DNA of 64,000 nt from Labedella gwakjiensis (GCF_003014675.1 NZ_PYAU01000001.1:806001-870000), one strand, 5' to 3'; positions 44,950 through 54,388 are shown, counted from the first letter of the stretch. The notes: a model not told the origin generated them from the letters alone. A program made the numbers and translations.

Positions 44950-46007
44950 GCCCCGCCCCCCGCCTGGTTGTAGAGCGCGAGTGCGACCTCACCGAGGGCG
45001 GCGCTGAGCATCTGCCCGCCGCCACCGCGGGAGTTGGAGCCGATCAGGTAGCCGGCGCCCGTCGTGGAGTCGAACTTCGTGAGCCACGCGCCGCCCGAGC
45101 ACCCACCCGTCATGTCGCAGCTGAGGACGTAGTCATTGGTGTACCGGTCGGCGACGTTGCTGGCCGAGCAGTAGCGCTCCGACATGCCGTCGAACGGCGG
45201 GGCCGCCGGGTAGCCGATGGAGAGGACACCGTTGAGCTCGCCTCCGAACGAGATGCCCTGCCCGCCGGTGACGTCCTGGATCTGTTGGCCGTCGCTGTTC
45301 GCGTCCATGGTGAGGAAGGCGAAGTCGTAGTACCAGCCGTTGCCGGCGGTGCGGCCGCTCTCGTCGGCCTCGGCCTGTTCGATGAACTCGGTCGGCGCGA
45401 AGATCTTGTTGGCATACCAGATGCCGAACGGCGTCTCTTCCATCTGGTTGCGATCGGCCGGGACGAACTGCAGCTTCTGCGCGTACCGCTTGCTGTACGC
45501 GTCGTAGACGCAGTGGGCCGCGGTCGCGACGATGTTCTTGCCGGCGGAGTTCACGACGGTGGCAGAGCACACGTACGCCGTCTGATCGTCGAACGCCCCG
45601 TAGAGGCGTCCGTGGACCTGGCCGGCGAGGCCCGGAGCCGCGAACGGGTTGCCGGCGGACGAATCCTGCAGGCTCGCCGGGTCGACCTCGTCGACCGGGC
45701 CGGTCGTGGGGTCGACGAGCACGCCTGTGGGCTTGTCCGTGAGCGTCTCCTCGCCCTCGGGCGGCGGCTCGTACTCCGGAGCGCTCGCGTTCGACGCGTT
45801 GTCGTCCCAGAAGTCGTTGGTGGCACCGGGGTCGCTGTCGATGTCGACGGACTCTCCCGCCGCCAGGATGTCGACGTTGATACCGGGTGCGCTGTCGGCG
45901 GGCACGGCCTCGCCGTCGACCGTCACGGTGCAGGCGGTGAGGCCTGCTGCCGTGAGCAGCGTGGCCGCGAGCACGGCGAGTCCCCTGAATCTCCGAGTGC
46001 TGGGCAT
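44946..46007 (-). CDS. Trypsin/V8-like serine protease lipoprotein
   Basis: 353 residues. Signal with lipobox AAGLTAC, then CTVTVDGEA and an acidic, Pro-rich segment of ~100 residues. The chymotrypsin-fold domain has VATAAHCVYD (His165), YYDFAFLTMD (Asp228) and DMTGGCSGGAWL (Ser304); Cys residues flank it. Gly/Ser in GGCSGG and the late acidic stretch resemble glutamyl endopeptidases. It is a membrane-anchored exoprotease, first in the operon and overlapping the next gene by 4 bp. The long acidic segment may be an inhibitory propeptide. Confidence 0.88.
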   Translation of the reverse strand: MPSTRRFRGLAVLAATLLTAAGLTACTVTVDGEAVPADSAPGINVDILAAGESVDIDSDPGATNDFWDDNASNASAPEYEPPPEGEETLTDKPTGVLVDPTTGPVDEVDPASLQDSSAGNPFAAPGLAGQVHGRLYGAFDDQTAYVCSATVVNSAGKNIVATAAHCVYDAYSKRYAQKLQFVPADRNQMEETPFGIWYANKIFAPTEFIEQAEADESGRTAGNGWYYDFAFLTMDANSDGQQIQDVTGGQGISFGGELNGVLSIGYPAAPPFDGMSERYCSASNVADRYTNDYVLSCDMTGGCSGGAWLTKFDSTTGAGYLIGSNSRGGGGQMLSAALGEVALALYNQAGGGA

Positions 46008-46080
46008 GGTGCGATGCTAACAGCCGCCTCCGACACCGCCGAGGGGTAGAACTCCCCCGCCGGGTCTGCCGGACCGACCG

Positions 46081-46109
46081 CCTGATCGGCCCGATCCATC
46101 CCGATCAGG
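46081..46109. promoter_or_regulatory. Inverted repeat between protease operon and epoxide hydrolase
   Basis: CCTGATCGG at 46081-46089 and its exact complement CCGATCAGG at 46101-46109, with an 11-bp spacer. It lies in the 138-bp divergent gap, so it is more likely an operator than a terminator. Confidence 0.5.
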
Positions 46110-46145
46110 ACACGGTGCGTCCTCTTCGCTCGGCACACTGACCGC

Positions 46146-47300
46146 ATGACGATCACACACGAGCCCCATCCCTTCACGGTCCGCGTCCCCTCGGCCGAAC
46201 TCGACGATCTCTTCGCTCGCGCGAGCGCGACTCGTCTCCCGGATCCCATCGGCGACGACGACTGGAGTACCGGCGTCCCCGTCTCCGTCCTCCGATCGCT
46301 CCTCGCCAGCTGGAGGGAGGACGTCGACTGGGGTGGCCTCGAGGCGCGGCTCGCCGCCATTCCCCAGTACCTCACGGAGATCGACGGCCAGCGCATCCAC
46401 TACGTCCACGTCCGATCGTCGCGGCCTGACGCCACACCCCTCCTCCTCTGCCACGGTTGGCCCGGCTCGTTCCTCGAGTTCCTCGACCTCATCCCCCTGC
46501 TCACGGAGCCCGACGACGCTGGCGCGCGGGCGTTCGACGTCGTGATCCCGAGCGTGCCGGGATTCGCGTTCTCCATGCCACTGCAGGGGACCGACTGGAC
46601 GACGGAGCGCGTCGCGGGAGCCTTCGTCGAGCTGATGGACGCCCTCGGCTATGAGCGGTACGTGGCGCAGGGCGGGGACTACGGCGCCGGCGTGGCGCCC
46701 GCGATGGGTCGACTCGATCCTGAACATTGCGTCGCCATCCACGTCAACGGGTCGATCGGCGCACCCACCGGTGAGCCCGACGAGGACGAGATCGCACGGT
46801 CGACGGAGATCGAGCGCGACCGCTACCGCCGCGTCGGGGAGTTCATGGCCGAGGAGTTCGGCTACATCTCGATCCAGTCCACACGACCGCAGCTCATCGG
46901 CACCGCCCTCACCGACAGTCCCGCCGGGCTCCTCGCGTGGATGCTCGACAAGTTCCGCGCATGGTCGTTCCCCTTCGACGCGGAACCGGACGGCCGGATC
47001 GGGCGGCGGAGGATCCTCGAACACGTGTCGCTCTACTGGCTCACACGGTGTGCGGGGAGCGCGGCCTTCACCGTGTACGCAGCCGACGCTGGAGCGTGGG
47101 GAGCAGCGTCCGAGCGTCCGACGCAGCCGGTCGGCGCGATCATGTTCGCCCACGACATCGGGATCCGGCGGCTCGCGGAGGCCGAGTATCGGGTCGTGCA
47201 CTGGACCGAGGTCGACGACCGGGGCGGACACTTCGCGGCGATGGAGGAGCCCGAGATGCTGGCCCACGACATCCGCACCTTCCTCGACGGACTGGACTGA
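46146..47300 (+). CDS. Epoxide hydrolase
   Basis: 384 residues. An N-terminal EHN domain (FTVRVPSAELDDLFARASAT … WRTD-like region) precedes an alpha/beta hydrolase core with LCHGWPGSFLEF (H-G-x-P), nucleophile Asp178 in AQGGDYGAGVAP and catalytic His in GGHFAAMEEPE. Matches the juvenile-hormone/microsomal epoxide hydrolase group widespread in actinobacteria. CACACT just before the short GACCGC leader suggests near-leaderless transcription. Natural substrate unknown. Confidence 0.93.
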   Translation: MTITHEPHPFTVRVPSAELDDLFARASATRLPDPIGDDDWSTGVPVSVLRSLLASWREDVDWGGLEARLAAIPQYLTEIDGQRIHYVHVRSSRPDATPLLLCHGWPGSFLEFLDLIPLLTEPDDAGARAFDVVIPSVPGFAFSMPLQGTDWTTERVAGAFVELMDALGYERYVAQGGDYGAGVAPAMGRLDPEHCVAIHVNGSIGAPTGEPDEDEIARSTEIERDRYRRVGEFMAEEFGYISIQSTRPQLIGTALTDSPAGLLAWMLDKFRAWSFPFDAEPDGRIGRRRILEHVSLYWLTRCAGSAAFTVYAADAGAWGAASERPTQPVGAIMFAHDIGIRRLAEAEYRVVHWTEVDDRGGHFAAMEEPEMLAHDIRTFLDGLD

Positions 47301-47336
47301 GGCCCTCTGTGCAGCGATCCACAGACCGCGGGAACG

Positions 47337-47369
47337 ACGAAGGCCGGCCCCATCGGGACCGGCCTTCGT
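47337..47369. terminator. Bidirectional hairpin between epoxide hydrolase and rpsN
   Basis: ACGAAGGCCGG and CCGGCCTTCGT form an 11-bp stem extended by CCC/GGG past one mismatch, around CATC. It sits between two converging genes and likely ends both transcripts. Confidence 0.7.
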
Positions 47370-47388
47370 GACGTTCGCGAGGTGGTGA

Positions 47389-47694
47389 CTACCAGCTCGA
47401 CTTGGTGATGCCGGGCAGCTCGCCTCGGTGCGCCATGTCGCGGAAACGCACACGCGAGATGCCGAACTTCGAGAGGTGGCCACGGGGGCGACCGTCGATC
47501 GCGTCGCGGTTGCGGAGGCGGACCGGCGATGCGTTGCGCGGCAGCTTCTGCAGGCCGAGACGAGCGGCCTCGCGGGCCTCGTCGGTGGCGTTGGGGTCGA
47601 CGAGCGTCTTCTTGAGCTCGAGACGCTTCGCGGCGTACCGCTCCACGATGACCTTGCGCTGGTTGTTCTTGGCGATCATGCTCTTCTTGGCCAT
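47389..47694 (-). CDS. rpsN: 30S ribosomal protein S14, cysteine-free form
   Basis: 101 residues: [20 protein letters not shown], then [40 protein letters not shown]. It is the longer form lacking the zinc-binding CxxC motifs. Third gene of the rpmB-rpmG-rpsN operon, 3 bp after rpmG. Such C-minus sets are zinc-independent and in several actinobacteria are repressed by Zur. Confidence 0.97.
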   Translation of the reverse strand: MAKKSMIAKNNQRKVIVERYAAKRLELKKTLVDPNATDEAREAARLGLQKLPRNASPVRLRNRDAIDGRPRGHLSKFGISRVRFRDMAHRGELPGITKSSW

Positions 47695-47697
47695 GGT

Positions 47698-47865
47698 TTA
47701 GCGCTCCTCTCGGAAATCGACGTGCTTGCGGATGACGGGGTCGTACTTCTTGAGCACGAGACGGTCGGGGTCGTTACGACGGTTCTTCTTCGTCACGTAG
47801 GTGTATCCCGTGCCTGCCGTCGAACGGAGCTTGATGATCGGACGTACGTCCTGCTGCTTCGCCAT
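47698..47865 (-). CDS. rpmG: 50S ribosomal protein L33, cysteine-free form
   Basis: 55 residues ([40 protein letters not shown], ending FREER) with no cysteines, so a zinc-independent L33. Its ATG shares one base with the rpmB stop (TAATG), indicating translational coupling. Confidence 0.96.
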   Translation of the reverse strand: MAKQQDVRPIIKLRSTAGTGYTYVTKKNRRNDPDRLVLKKYDPVIRKHVDFREER

Positions 47866-48101
47866 TAGATCTTCTCCCCACGTGCGAGGACGTCCTTCAC
47901 GACGGCTTCGATGCCACGGGCGTCGATGACCTTGATGCCCTTGGCGGACAACGTGAGGGTAACGTTACGACGAAGCGACGGCACGTAATACGTCTTCTTC
48001 TGAACGTTCGGGTCGAAACGACGCTTGGTGCGCCGGTGCGAGTGCGAAATGTTGTGTCCGAAGCCGGGAACGGCTCCGGTCACCTGGCACACTGCTGCCA
48101 T
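47865..48101 (-). CDS. rpmB: 50S ribosomal protein L28
   Basis: 78 residues: [60 protein letters not shown]. One cysteine remains but the paired CxxC motif of zinc-binding L28 is absent. First gene of rpmB-rpmG-rpsN. The 150-bp leader upstream holds two perfect inverted repeats. Confidence 0.97.
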   Translation of the reverse strand: MAAVCQVTGAVPGFGHNISHSHRRTKRRFDPNVQKKTYYVPSLRRNVTLTLSAKGIKVIDARGIEAVVKDVLARGEKI

Positions 48102-48122
48102 TGGTTATCTCCTGTCGATACC

Positions 48123-48225
48123 GCGGAACGAGTGTTCCGCCCAAGATCTCTTGTCGGCGCGACTCAACCCCCGATGGAACTGGGTGGGAGTTGTCACGCG
48201 TGCATGGACGAAAGGAGTTCGTCCA
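48123..48225 (-). promoter_or_regulatory. Leader of rpmB with two perfect inverted repeats
   Basis: GCGGAAC-GAGT-GTTCCGC at 48123-48140 and TGGACGAA-AGGAG-TTCGTCCA at 48205-48225. Either could be an RNA hairpin in the leader or a protein operator. I could not find a Zur-type box (compare 55450) in this gap. Confidence 0.5.
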
Positions 48226-48271
48226 GCCAAAGGTCAATGTTACACGACGCGGGTCCGCGGCGGAAACGGCG

Positions 48272-48436
48272 TCACCTCCGCCTCACCGCGACCGCCTCGA
48301 GGGTCATCGAGAGGTGAGGCGGGTCTGGAAGACGCAGCCGGGCACCCCAGGACTCTCCGATGAGCCGCCAACCGGCGGACTCGAGCCCCGCCCGACGCGG
48401 GTCGGTGGACATCATGGTCTCTGTGCGGGGTTCCAT
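48272..48436 (-). CDS. Possible small protein, 54 residues
   Basis: Short frame with ATG at 48436 and contents such as ESAGWRLIGESWGARLRLPD. GAAGGGA directly precedes the ATG and CAGACT lies a little further up. The composition is protein-like, reminiscent of the start of an acetyltransferase, but there is no recognisable domain. It occupies the otherwise empty gap between the rpmB leader and the HNH pseudogene. Confidence 0.25.
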   Translation of the reverse strand: MEPRTETMMSTDPRRAGLESAGWRLIGESWGARLRLPDPPHLSMTLEAVAVRRR

Positions 48437-48505
48437 TCCCTTCAGTCTGCCCACCCCTGACGTGATGGCGCACCTCCGGTGCTCATCCAGTACGACTCCG
48501 CCTCC

Positions 48506-49899
48506 TCATCCGGTGCGGGTGAGGGGTGGTCCGGTGCGGGTTTTCGTCGTGTGGGTCCATTCCGGGTAACCCGGCCCGCGGACGTGCGGGACTCCATCCG
48601 GCATGGAGAGTCGCCAGGGTCCGCGGTCGATGTTCTGGTGATGCCCCCAGCACAACAGGACTCCGTTGTCGGTGTGGGTTTGGCCGCCATCACGCCACGG
48701 GACCACATGGTGCACCTCGCACCAACCGGCGGGGTCGTGCAGCCGGGGATGACGCACCCGCCATCGCGTGCGGTGATCGCCCGGCGTTGGGACGCGGTGA
48801 AGCAACGCTGCACGGATCCGAGGGACAGGATGCGCCGGTGCGGGTTCATCGTGACGGTCTGGATGCCCCGCGAGTCGATCAGCTTCTCGATCACGTCGAC
48901 GGAGATCGGAGTATCGACACCGTCGATCGTGCCGACACCACGACCGGAGTCGAGTGCCGTCTGCGTGACGGTGACGGTGATCGCGGGAGCGGCCCCGGTC
49001 AGTTCAGGTGCGTCTCTCACCCGCGATGCGGCGCTGATGATGTCGGCCAACGTGTCGTGGCGACGCTGCGCCGGAGAGCGGTCATCGACGTGCTCGACAG
49101 GTGCGAACGGGTCCGTGGACGCTTCCGGATCGCCGAGGGGCCCGGAGCCGTCCGTGAACGAGACCCTCCGGACGTGGGCGTCGATCAGGCGCTTCAGGCC
49201 CGCGCCGATCTCCAGTGTGAGCAACCCATGAACGGGGATGAGGCCGTCCCTCGTCTCAGGTCCGATCGTGAAGCGTCGCTTCCGCCGCGCCAGTTCCTCC
49301 CGCGGCCGGACCCCGTCGGGATCGATCGCCTCGATGAACAGTTGCGCCTGCCCACGGACCAGGTCCGCTCGCAGCGGCGGGTGATCCGCGGATCCGACAG
49401 CGAGTTTGACGAGGGCCTCTTCCGCCTCCGCAACGACGACCGGATCGACCCGCGGCGAGACCCCATCGAGGGCGTCGGTGAGGATCGTCGCTGCATCGAG
49501 TCCGAGGTTCCCGGCGGACACGGCCCCCGAGATGGCGGGGTGCGCTGAGCCCGTCTCCGCGCCGACCAGAGACAAGCCGGCGTTGAGCTTCACGCCCAAC
49601 CGGATGCGTCGCTTCGCATCCCGATCCGACAGCCCCGAGAGCGTCGCGACGGCATCGACGGCGGACGCATACCCGAGCGCGGCGAGAGCATCGATGGGGC
49701 CGCCGGTTCGCTGCTCCGCATCCCCGGCCAAGGCGACACGGGCGGCGTCCACGAGACGGCCGAGACGCTCCACGTCGCGGACCATCCCCGTCCACTCGGA
49801 GGTCGACAACCGGCCGGGAACCAGGCCGGCGACAGGCGCGGTGAGGACCTCGGTCGCTACTGCGACCGCGTCCTGGAAAGCCGCGCCGTGGGTGGTCAT
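48506..49899 (-). pseudogene. DUF222/HNH endonuclease (13E12-type) with frameshift in the HNH motif
   Basis: The DUF222 part is intact from ATG 49899: AVAVATEVLTAPVAGLVPGR, AKRRIRLGVKLNAGLSLVGA, LADIISAASRVRDAPELTGA. The frame reaches the HNH start RDGGCVIPGCTTP and then goes wrong (PVGARCTMW …). A second frame one base off continues with the expected AGWCEVHHVVPWRDGGQTHT and DNGVLLCWGHHQNIDRGPW to a stop at 48506. A one-base loss near 48727-48734 explains this. The unshifted frame would run to 48442 with a meaningless tail. The family is a repeated, mobile-like element of actinobacteria with unproven nuclease function. Confidence 0.88.
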
Positions 49900-50118
49900 G
49901 CGTCCAGTGAACACGACACCACCGACACTGACGACGGTATCCGGAAAAGGAGTCAGAAACTCGCGCAGATGTTCCCTGTGGACGACAGGCTACGGACCCG
50001 AGACAGCGGCCGCCGACCGGCGCGCTAACCGCACGGGAGACTCGTCAACCAGGGGCCGGGAATGCGCCGGACGGCGATACGTTGGTCTCCTCGTGCACAC
50101 CCTCGACGGAACGGCCCC

Positions 50119-51528
50119 ATGACCTCGACAGACGCGCAGGTCGGCTTCCGCTCCGACCGCGGCCCCATCCTCATCGCGCTCATGCTCGCGACGGGGCTCA
50201 TCGCCATCGAGTCGACCATCATCGCAACGGCGGTGCCGTCGATCGTCGACGACCTCGGCGGCTTCGCGCAGTTCCCGTGGCTGTTCTCCATCTACCTCCT
50301 CGCGCAGGCGGTCTCCGTGCCGGTCTACGCGAAGCTCGCCGATACGATCGGCCGCACGCCCATCATCCTCACGGGCATCGGCCTCTTCCTCCTCGGCTCG
50401 ATCCTGTGCGGTTTCGCGTGGGACATGACGTCACTCATCGTGTTCCGCGCCGTCCAGGGCCTCGGCGCCGGCGCCGTCCTCCCCGTCTCCGTGACGATCG
50501 CCGGCGACATCTACTCGGTGCGGGAGCGGGCGAAGGCGCAGGGCTACCTCGCAAGCGTCTGGGCGATCTCCTCCGTGGTCGGACCGACCCTCGGCGGCCT
50601 CTTCTCGCAGTACCTCGACTGGCGCTGGATCTTCTTCGTCAACATCCCCCTCTGCCTCCTCGCCGCGTTCATGCTGAAGCGCAACCACAAGGAGGACATC
50701 GAGCGGACGAGCCACCGCGTCGACATCGCCGGCGCGACCGTGCTGACCGTGGCGCTCACTCTCCTCATCCTCGCCGTCCTCGAGGGCGGCAACGCCTGGG
50801 CGTGGAACTCGTGGCAGAGCATCGGCTCGTTCGCCGTCGGCGCGCTGCTCCTCGTGGTCTTCGGACTCATCGAGCAGCGTGCGGCCGAACCCGTGCTGCC
50901 GCTCGCCATCTTCCGCCGCCGACTCATCACGACGACGTCGCTCATCTCCCTCGGTGTGGGCGCGATCCTCGTGGGACTCACGTCGTTCGTGCCGACCTTC
51001 CTCGAGGTCTCGGCCGACGCGACGCCGCTCATCGGCGGGCTCGCCGTGGCCGCGCTCACGCTCGGCTGGCCGATCGCGGCATCGCAGTCGGGGAAGATCT
51101 ACCTCCGGATCGGCTTCCGCCCCACCGCGCTCATCGGACTCGGCATCGCCGTCGTCGGCGCCCTCATGCTGTGGTCGACGGCCGGGACCCCCAACGCGTG
51201 GCTCGCCGCGGCGGCGTGCTTCGTCGTGGGTCTCGGCCTCGGTCTCGTCGCCACGCCCACGCTCATCGCCGCCCAGTCCTCCGTCGACTGGGAGGAGCGC
51301 GGCGTCGTCACCGGCACGAATCTCTTCATGCGATCCATCGGCAGCGCGGTGGGCGTCGCGATCTTCGGGGCCATCGCCAACTCGATCATCGCGCGCACGG
51401 GCGGCGAGGAGTCGGCGAGCGCGGTCCAGACCGGGTCGAGCGCGGTGTTCCTCGCCGTGGTCATCGCGGCGGTCGCGACGATCGCGGCCGGAATCGTCAT
51501 GCCGAAGGTGAAGGCGCCGCAGGCCTGA
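50119..51528 (+). CDS. MFS transporter, DHA2 drug-exporter type
   Basis: 469 residues, around 12-14 membrane helices. Motif A-like AKLADTIGRTPIILTG, motif C-like ASVWAISSVVGPTLGGLFSQ, and DWRWIFFVNIPLCLLAAFML are typical of EmrB/QacA-like proton-driven exporters. ATG 50119 is chosen over an Arg-rich upstream extension. The gene stands alone with no adjacent TetR regulator, so its substrate range is open. Confidence 0.9.
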   Translation: MTSTDAQVGFRSDRGPILIALMLATGLIAIESTIIATAVPSIVDDLGGFAQFPWLFSIYLLAQAVSVPVYAKLADTIGRTPIILTGIGLFLLGSILCGFAWDMTSLIVFRAVQGLGAGAVLPVSVTIAGDIYSVRERAKAQGYLASVWAISSVVGPTLGGLFSQYLDWRWIFFVNIPLCLLAAFMLKRNHKEDIERTSHRVDIAGATVLTVALTLLILAVLEGGNAWAWNSWQSIGSFAVGALLLVVFGLIEQRAAEPVLPLAIFRRRLITTTSLISLGVGAILVGLTSFVPTFLEVSADATPLIGGLAVAALTLGWPIAASQSGKIYLRIGFRPTALIGLGIAVVGALMLWSTAGTPNAWLAAAACFVVGLGLGLVATPTLIAAQSSVDWEERGVVTGTNLFMRSIGSAVGVAIFGAIANSIIARTGGEESASAVQTGSSAVFLAVVIAAVATIAAGIVMPKVKAPQA

Positions 51529-51555
51529 TCAGCCCAGCCCGCCGCGCCGATCGGC

Positions 51556-52011
51556 TCAGCCCGCGGTGTACTCCTCGACGGAGGGCGCGGCCGGCGTGCC
51601 GGTGACGAGGCAGGAGAAGACTCCGTCGTATGTCGTACCGTCCTCGCCCTTCACCTTCCCGATGAGGTCGACGATCCACTGCTCGCCGTTCTGACGGGCG
51701 ACCTCAGGATTGTAGGCGTTCCACGTGGAGGCGTCGGGGTCGAAGCCGTCAGCGGCCGTCTTCTCGCGGTGGTAGGCGACGCACGCGGCGTATGCGGTCT
51801 CGCCCGTCCAGGACGCACCGGGGGCCGGAGCCGTCGAGGACGGCGTCGCGGTGGGCGTCGCCGTCGGTGTGGCGGACGGGGTCGGTGCGGGCGACGTGGC
51901 CGACGGGGTCGGACTGTTCGTCGACGCGGTCCCCGCCGTTCCGTTCCCGCACCCGGCGAGCGCGAGCATCGCCGCGAGCGCCGGAATCACGAGCATCGTG
52001 CGCTTGTCCAT
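51556..52011 (-). CDS. Small secreted lipoprotein with Ser/Thr/Pro linker
   Basis: 151 residues. Signal MDKRTMLVIPALAAMLALAG with lipobox LALAGC, a linker of about 40 residues of Thr, Pro, Ser and Ala, and a ~75-residue domain containing two cysteines (YAACVAYHREK and GVFSCLVTG) that may pair. Domain unrecognised; likely surface-exposed. Transcribed alone or with the upstream gene 64 bp away. Confidence 0.78.
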   Translation of the reverse strand: MDKRTMLVIPALAAMLALAGCGNGTAGTASTNSPTPSATSPAPTPSATPTATPTATPSSTAPAPGASWTGETAYAACVAYHREKTAADGFDPDASTWNAYNPEVARQNGEQWIVDLIGKVKGEDGTTYDGVFSCLVTGTPAAPSVEEYTAG

Positions 52012-52074
52012 GAAGACCCCCTGAAAGTCTCGTCGCGGCGTGAACGCCGCCTCCCCAGGGTAACGAGCCGCCCG

Positions 52075-53514
52075 TCAGTCCGTCGGTGGACGCGCGCACC
52101 ACGGCAGGTCGAAGCCGTCGACCGATGAGCGCACCTCGGTGCTCGCGCGGTCGATGATGAGTGTCGAGACCCCGCGCGGCATCGGCAGGATCGGGTAGAG
52201 GTCGCTCCCGAGCTCGGCCTGGTCCTTCGCCTCGAGCACGGCCACGAACTGTGCGTTCGGCGAGACGCACACCTGGAGCACCGACGAGCTGCCGTCGTCG
52301 ACGCTGTACAGCACCCTCGACGAGCCGTTCGCCACGAGGACCACCGATTGGGTGAGCGACCCCGAGGCGATGTCATAGTCGGAGTAGATGCGCACGTATC
52401 CGGTCGCGGAGAGGGAGACCAGCTCGCCTGGCGTCCCCGCGACGTCCGTCGGAACAGGGAACGGCGATTCCTCACCCGTCAGCAGGTCGACCTGCACGAT
52501 GGCGTCGACGCGTTCCACGATCGCGACCTGCTCCCCCGCGACGAAGCCCTGGATCTGGAGCGCGTTGCCGAGGATGAGCGGGTCGCCCGGTGTGACGACG
52601 TCGGTGGCCACGAGCTCGTCGTCGAACGTGCGGAGCAGGACGGACGTGGTCGACGGCACGAAGGCCCACTGCGACACGTTCGTCTCGTCGGCTCCCGTCG
52701 CCTCCACCCGTGTCGGCTCGGGCCCCGACTTGAGCTGCACGATGTAGAGCCCGCTCTCGATACTCGTCGCAGTGCCGGCGTCCTGCGAATAGAGGAAGCC
52801 GACGAGGAACTGACGCGCGGACGACTGCAGCTGGTCGACGCGTCCCTCGCCGGGGAGCGGGATCTCGGTCTCCTCCCCGCCGCCGGCCGGGATCGTGAGG
52901 AGACGGGAGTGGTCGTCGTCGGTGATCTCGGCGACGACGATCGTGTCGCCCACCACCTCGAACTGCTGGATCCGGGGCGCCGCGTACACGGAGGTGGGGT
53001 CGGAGCCCGCGATGTCGGTCCTCACGATGTGGTCGTCGCCGGCGTCGTCGCGCTGGAGGACGTAGAGCGGCGGCTCCCCCGTCGTGAAGCTGTACTCGAA
53101 GGTGGAGAGCGGCGTCGACCCCGGCGAGCGGACGTCGTCGACGGTCACCGAGTAGTCGGTGTCGTAGTCGAGCACGGCGTCGAAGCGGACGAGGATCGAC
53201 GTGCCCTCCGTCTGGATCGTGACGGGCGTCGCGGGCTCGATCGTGACGTCCTCCGGCGACACGTCGCGCACCGGGCGGTCGGCGTAGAGGATGAGACGCG
53301 CGCCCGAGTCGGCGACGGTCGACGGCACGTCGACGTCGACGCGCGCGAGCTGCGGACCCTGCAGGAGCCCCACGGCTCCGGCTCCCACGACGATGAGGAG
53401 GAGGGCGGCGATCGTGGCGGCGAGCGTCCGCCGGAACACCGAGCGTCGCCGTTCGGCCGAGCGGAGAGCGCGGCTCGCGCCCGCCTCCGCGCGGCCCGGG
53501 GCCTCAGTACTCAT
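52075..53514 (-). CDS. Single-pass membrane protein with predicted beta-propeller-like exodomain
   Basis: 479 residues. A basic N-terminus, one membrane helix (TLAATIAALLLIVVGAGAVG), a bacterial Ig-like segment (about 60-145: VPSTVADSGARLILYADRPV) and then repeating beta-rich stretches with a TolB-like cadence (GLYIVQLKSGPE, LQVCVSPNAQFVAVLEAKDQ). Its start overlaps the DUF1980 stop by 11 bp, tying it to the permease pair. Function unknown; it may be the exported accessory part of that system. Confidence 0.7.
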   Translation of the reverse strand: MSTEAPGRAEAGASRALRSAERRRSVFRRTLAATIAALLLIVVGAGAVGLLQGPQLARVDVDVPSTVADSGARLILYADRPVRDVSPEDVTIEPATPVTIQTEGTSILVRFDAVLDYDTDYSVTVDDVRSPGSTPLSTFEYSFTTGEPPLYVLQRDDAGDDHIVRTDIAGSDPTSVYAAPRIQQFEVVGDTIVVAEITDDDHSRLLTIPAGGGEETEIPLPGEGRVDQLQSSARQFLVGFLYSQDAGTATSIESGLYIVQLKSGPEPTRVEATGADETNVSQWAFVPSTTSVLLRTFDDELVATDVVTPGDPLILGNALQIQGFVAGEQVAIVERVDAIVQVDLLTGEESPFPVPTDVAGTPGELVSLSATGYVRIYSDYDIASGSLTQSVVLVANGSSRVLYSVDDGSSSVLQVCVSPNAQFVAVLEAKDQAELGSDLYPILPMPRGVSTLIIDRASTEVRSSVDGFDLPWCARPPTD

Positions 53515-54388
53515 ACGGGACGTCCGGCTCGGGCGTCGAATCGACCGACTCCGGAGCCACCGACACGGGGCTCGCGGCCGATGCATCGGGGGCGATCGCG
53601 AAGGCGCCGTCGACCGTCACCCACGAGCCCACCTCGAAGCGGTCCTCCCAGCCCGGTGAGTACACCGTGACGCCCACGGGCTGGGCGTCGATCGCGCAGT
53701 GGCTCACGACGAAGCGGGTGAGCACGAAGGAGTCCTCCGACTCCTCGCTCGCCGTGACGAAACCGATGCCGCTGAAGGGCGTCGCGATGAGACCCTCCGG
53801 GTGGGTGCTCTGGCGCAGGAGTGCCGCCCATTCCCGCAGTCCGTAGGTGGAGTAGTCGGCGTCGGCGGCGAGCTGCACGGTCTGGTCGACGGGTTCGGTG
53901 AGGAGACCAGCGGAGTTGACGTCGCGGATCTCGGCGACCGACGCACTGAGCGCTCGTGGCGGCAGCACGAGGAAGGCGAGCGCGAACACGGCGCAGAACG
54001 CGGCCGTGGCGGCGCCGAGCACGCCCGAGAGCACGCGTCGCGTCGGTCGCGGGTCGCCCGTGAGGGCCGACGTCGTGCCGTCGGCCTCGTGGACGAGGTC
54101 CTCGAGGTGCGGGTGCTCGTGCCCGCCGTCGTGCCCGTGAGCGCCGCGCGGGCGGGCGAGCACCGCGATGCTCGCGATGACGGCGATCGCCGACATCGCC
54201 ACGATGAACGGCGTGTTCCCCGGATTCACGTATATCGCGAGCTGCCCCGTGGCGGCGAGCCAGAGGGCGCACACGCTCATCACGAGGATGAGGCCGGCGC
54301 CGAGCAGGCGCGATCCGCGCTCGGCCGTCTCCGGCTCGTGCTCGTGCGTCTCGGTGTGCCCGTGCGTCTCGGTGCGATCAGCCGACAA
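53504..54388 (-). CDS. TIGR03943/DUF1980 family putative permease subunit, His-rich
   Basis: 294 residues. The N-terminus has HGHTETHEHEPE; two helices follow, separated by a second His-rich loop (HGHDGGHEHPHLEDLVHEA), then a further helix, then an exodomain ending in the DUF1980 core (VVSHCAIDAQPVGVTVY … SWVTVDGAF). YcgQ-like partner of the UPF0718 permease. His-rich loops suggest zinc binding. Overlaps the permease gene by 11 bp and the downstream gene by 11 bp, so all three form one operon. Confidence 0.87.
   Translation of the reverse strand: MSADRTETHGHTETHEHEPETAERGSRLLGAGLILVMSVCALWLAATGQLAIYVNPGNTPFIVAMSAIAVIASIAVLARPRGAHGHDGGHEHPHLEDLVHEADGTTSALTGDPRPTRRVLSGVLGAATAAFCAVFALAFLVLPPRALSASVAEIRDVNSAGLLTEPVDQTVQLAADADYSTYGLREWAALLRQSTHPEGLIATPFSGIGFVTASEESEDSFVLTRFVVSHCAIDAQPVGVTVYSPGWEDRFEVGSWVTVDGAFAIAPDASAASPVSVAPESVDSTPEPDVPYEY

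Noticed and set aside
48102-48260. Zur box upstream of rpmB
   Set aside because: No TGAnAAT-type palindrome found on either strand; only unrelated inverted repeats.
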